A stretch of 13,173 nt of DNA from Deltaproteobacteria bacterium (GTDB taxonomy: Bacteria > Myxococcota_A > UBA9160 > SZUA-336): assembly GCA_030665705.1 (NCBI GenBank), contig DAOUZG010000017.1:1-13173 (forward strand). The letters are read 5' to 3'. Under the pieces are notes generated by a model. That model saw only the letters and a program-made list of their open reading frames with translations. It did not search any database and was not told where the DNA came from. Shown here piece after piece: positions 12,731-13,173 of the stretch. The stretch's first letter is position 1, and each line of letters opens with the position of its first letter. Position numbers and translations under genes: made by a program.

Positions 12731-13173
12731 ACGTCTCGACGTGCGGCCGGGGGACTGGCTGCTCGACGCGGGATGCGGCGGGGGCCGTCACTGCTTCGGA
12801 GCCGCGGATCGGGGTGCGAACGTCGTCGGGCTCGACCTGGACACCGAGGGGCTTCGGCTTGCCCGCGCCGGACTTGGCGAGCACGCTGAGGGGAGAGGCC
12901 ACAAGATTCGGGGAGGCGTGCTTCGCGGAGACGTCTTCCGTCTTCCCTTCCCCGGGGGGACCTTCGACCGGATCGTCTGTGCCGAGGTCATGGAGCATGT
13001 GCATGACAACGCACAGGCCCTTCGGGAGCTCGCACGGGTCCTGCGACCGGGAGGGACGATGGCCGTGACCATCCCGACCGCGCCCACCGAGCACGTCTAC
13101 CTGCGCCTGTGTAACGAGTACTTCGAGAGCCCCGGGGGGCACATTCGGATCTTCAGGCCCCGGGAGCTGGCAC
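12711..13173 (+). CDS. SAM-dependent methyltransferase (Methyltransf_11 type), 3' end outside the window
   Basis: This class I methyltransferase begins inside the end of the GT4 gene, and 154 codons are visible. GTG 12711 has GAGG 6 nt upstream and opens VLTIDFERLDVRPGDW. SAM motif I is LLDAGCGGGR (17-26), the acidic strand-2 motif is GLDLD (40-44), and further blocks are GDVFRLPFP, FDRIVCAEVMEH and ELARVLRPGGTMAVTIPT. The visible end reads GGHIRIFRPRELA, a segment common in this group. The substrate is unknown. The 20-nt overlap implies coupled translation with the glycosyltransferase, so methylation of a glycan, lipid carrier or related small molecule is likely, by inference. Confidence 0.92.
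   Translation, partial: MLTIDFERLDVRPGDWLLDAGCGGGRHCFGAADRGANVVGLDLDTEGLRLARAGLGEHAEGRGHKIRGGVLRGDVFRLPFPGGTFDRIVCAEVMEHVHDNAQALRELARVLRPGGTMAVTIPTAPTEHVYLRLCNEYFESPGGHIRIFRPRELA

Overview
The window is a gene-dense, GC-rich stretch of Gram-negative bacterial chromosome. There is no rRNA, tRNA, CRISPR array, insertion sequence or phage module. The organism is probably in or near the old Deltaproteobacteria (Myxococcota, Desulfobacterota or Binatota type). Evidence for this is the anhydro-MurNAc salvage genes (anmK, amgK, murU), a soluble periplasmic-type lytic transglycosylase, an S13 D,D-peptidase, a small stand-alone PilZ protein of a kind abundant in myxobacteria, and the base composition. 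The placement is an inference from gene content.

Layout. Positions 1-1546 hold a leftward housekeeping group: a small CxxC/CxxC protein, rsmD and coaD, the last two overlapping by 4 nt. At 1741-2019 a lone rightward XRE-type HTH regulator has a good Shine-Dalgarno and a likely terminator. A 254-nt gap follows (2020-2273), with short direct repeats and two inverted repeats. Rightward from 2274 come a DUF5658-like membrane protein and, 3 nt later, a secreted lytic transglycosylase. It faces dacB (PBP4 family, leftward). Divergent from dacB is one rightward gene that fuses SpmA and SpmB. A leftward class-C26 glutamine-amidotransferase-like hydrolase sits tail-to-tail with spmAB. Then comes a tightly overlapping rightward operon, amgK-murU-MBL hydrolase. 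The MBL gene has an in-frame TGA directly before its metal-binding motif. anmK and a PilZ gene run leftward against it. From 11175 to the right edge a rightward group holds a small two-helix membrane protein, a GT4 glycosyltransferase and a SAM methyltransferase that leaves the window.

Biology. About 8 kb (2601-10656) looks like a peptidoglycan turnover and recycling neighbourhood. The transglycosylase can release 1,6-anhydroMurNAc ends and DacB trims or opens peptide stems. AnmK turns anhydroMurNAc into MurNAc-6-P. AmgK and MurU turn free MurNAc into UDP-MurNAc, the known route around MurA, the fosfomycin target. The phosphatase linking the two halves (MupP in Pseudomonas) is not in the window. 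The C26 hydrolase, SpmAB and the damaged MBL gene are guilt-by-association candidates for the same process. The most notable points are the SpmA-SpmB fusion next to a D,D-carboxypeptidase in what looks like a non-sporulating Gram-negative, the MurU with an extra C-terminal beta-helix-like part, the MBL gene with two adjacent lesions, and an RsmD whose catalytic DPPY motif reads DAPH.
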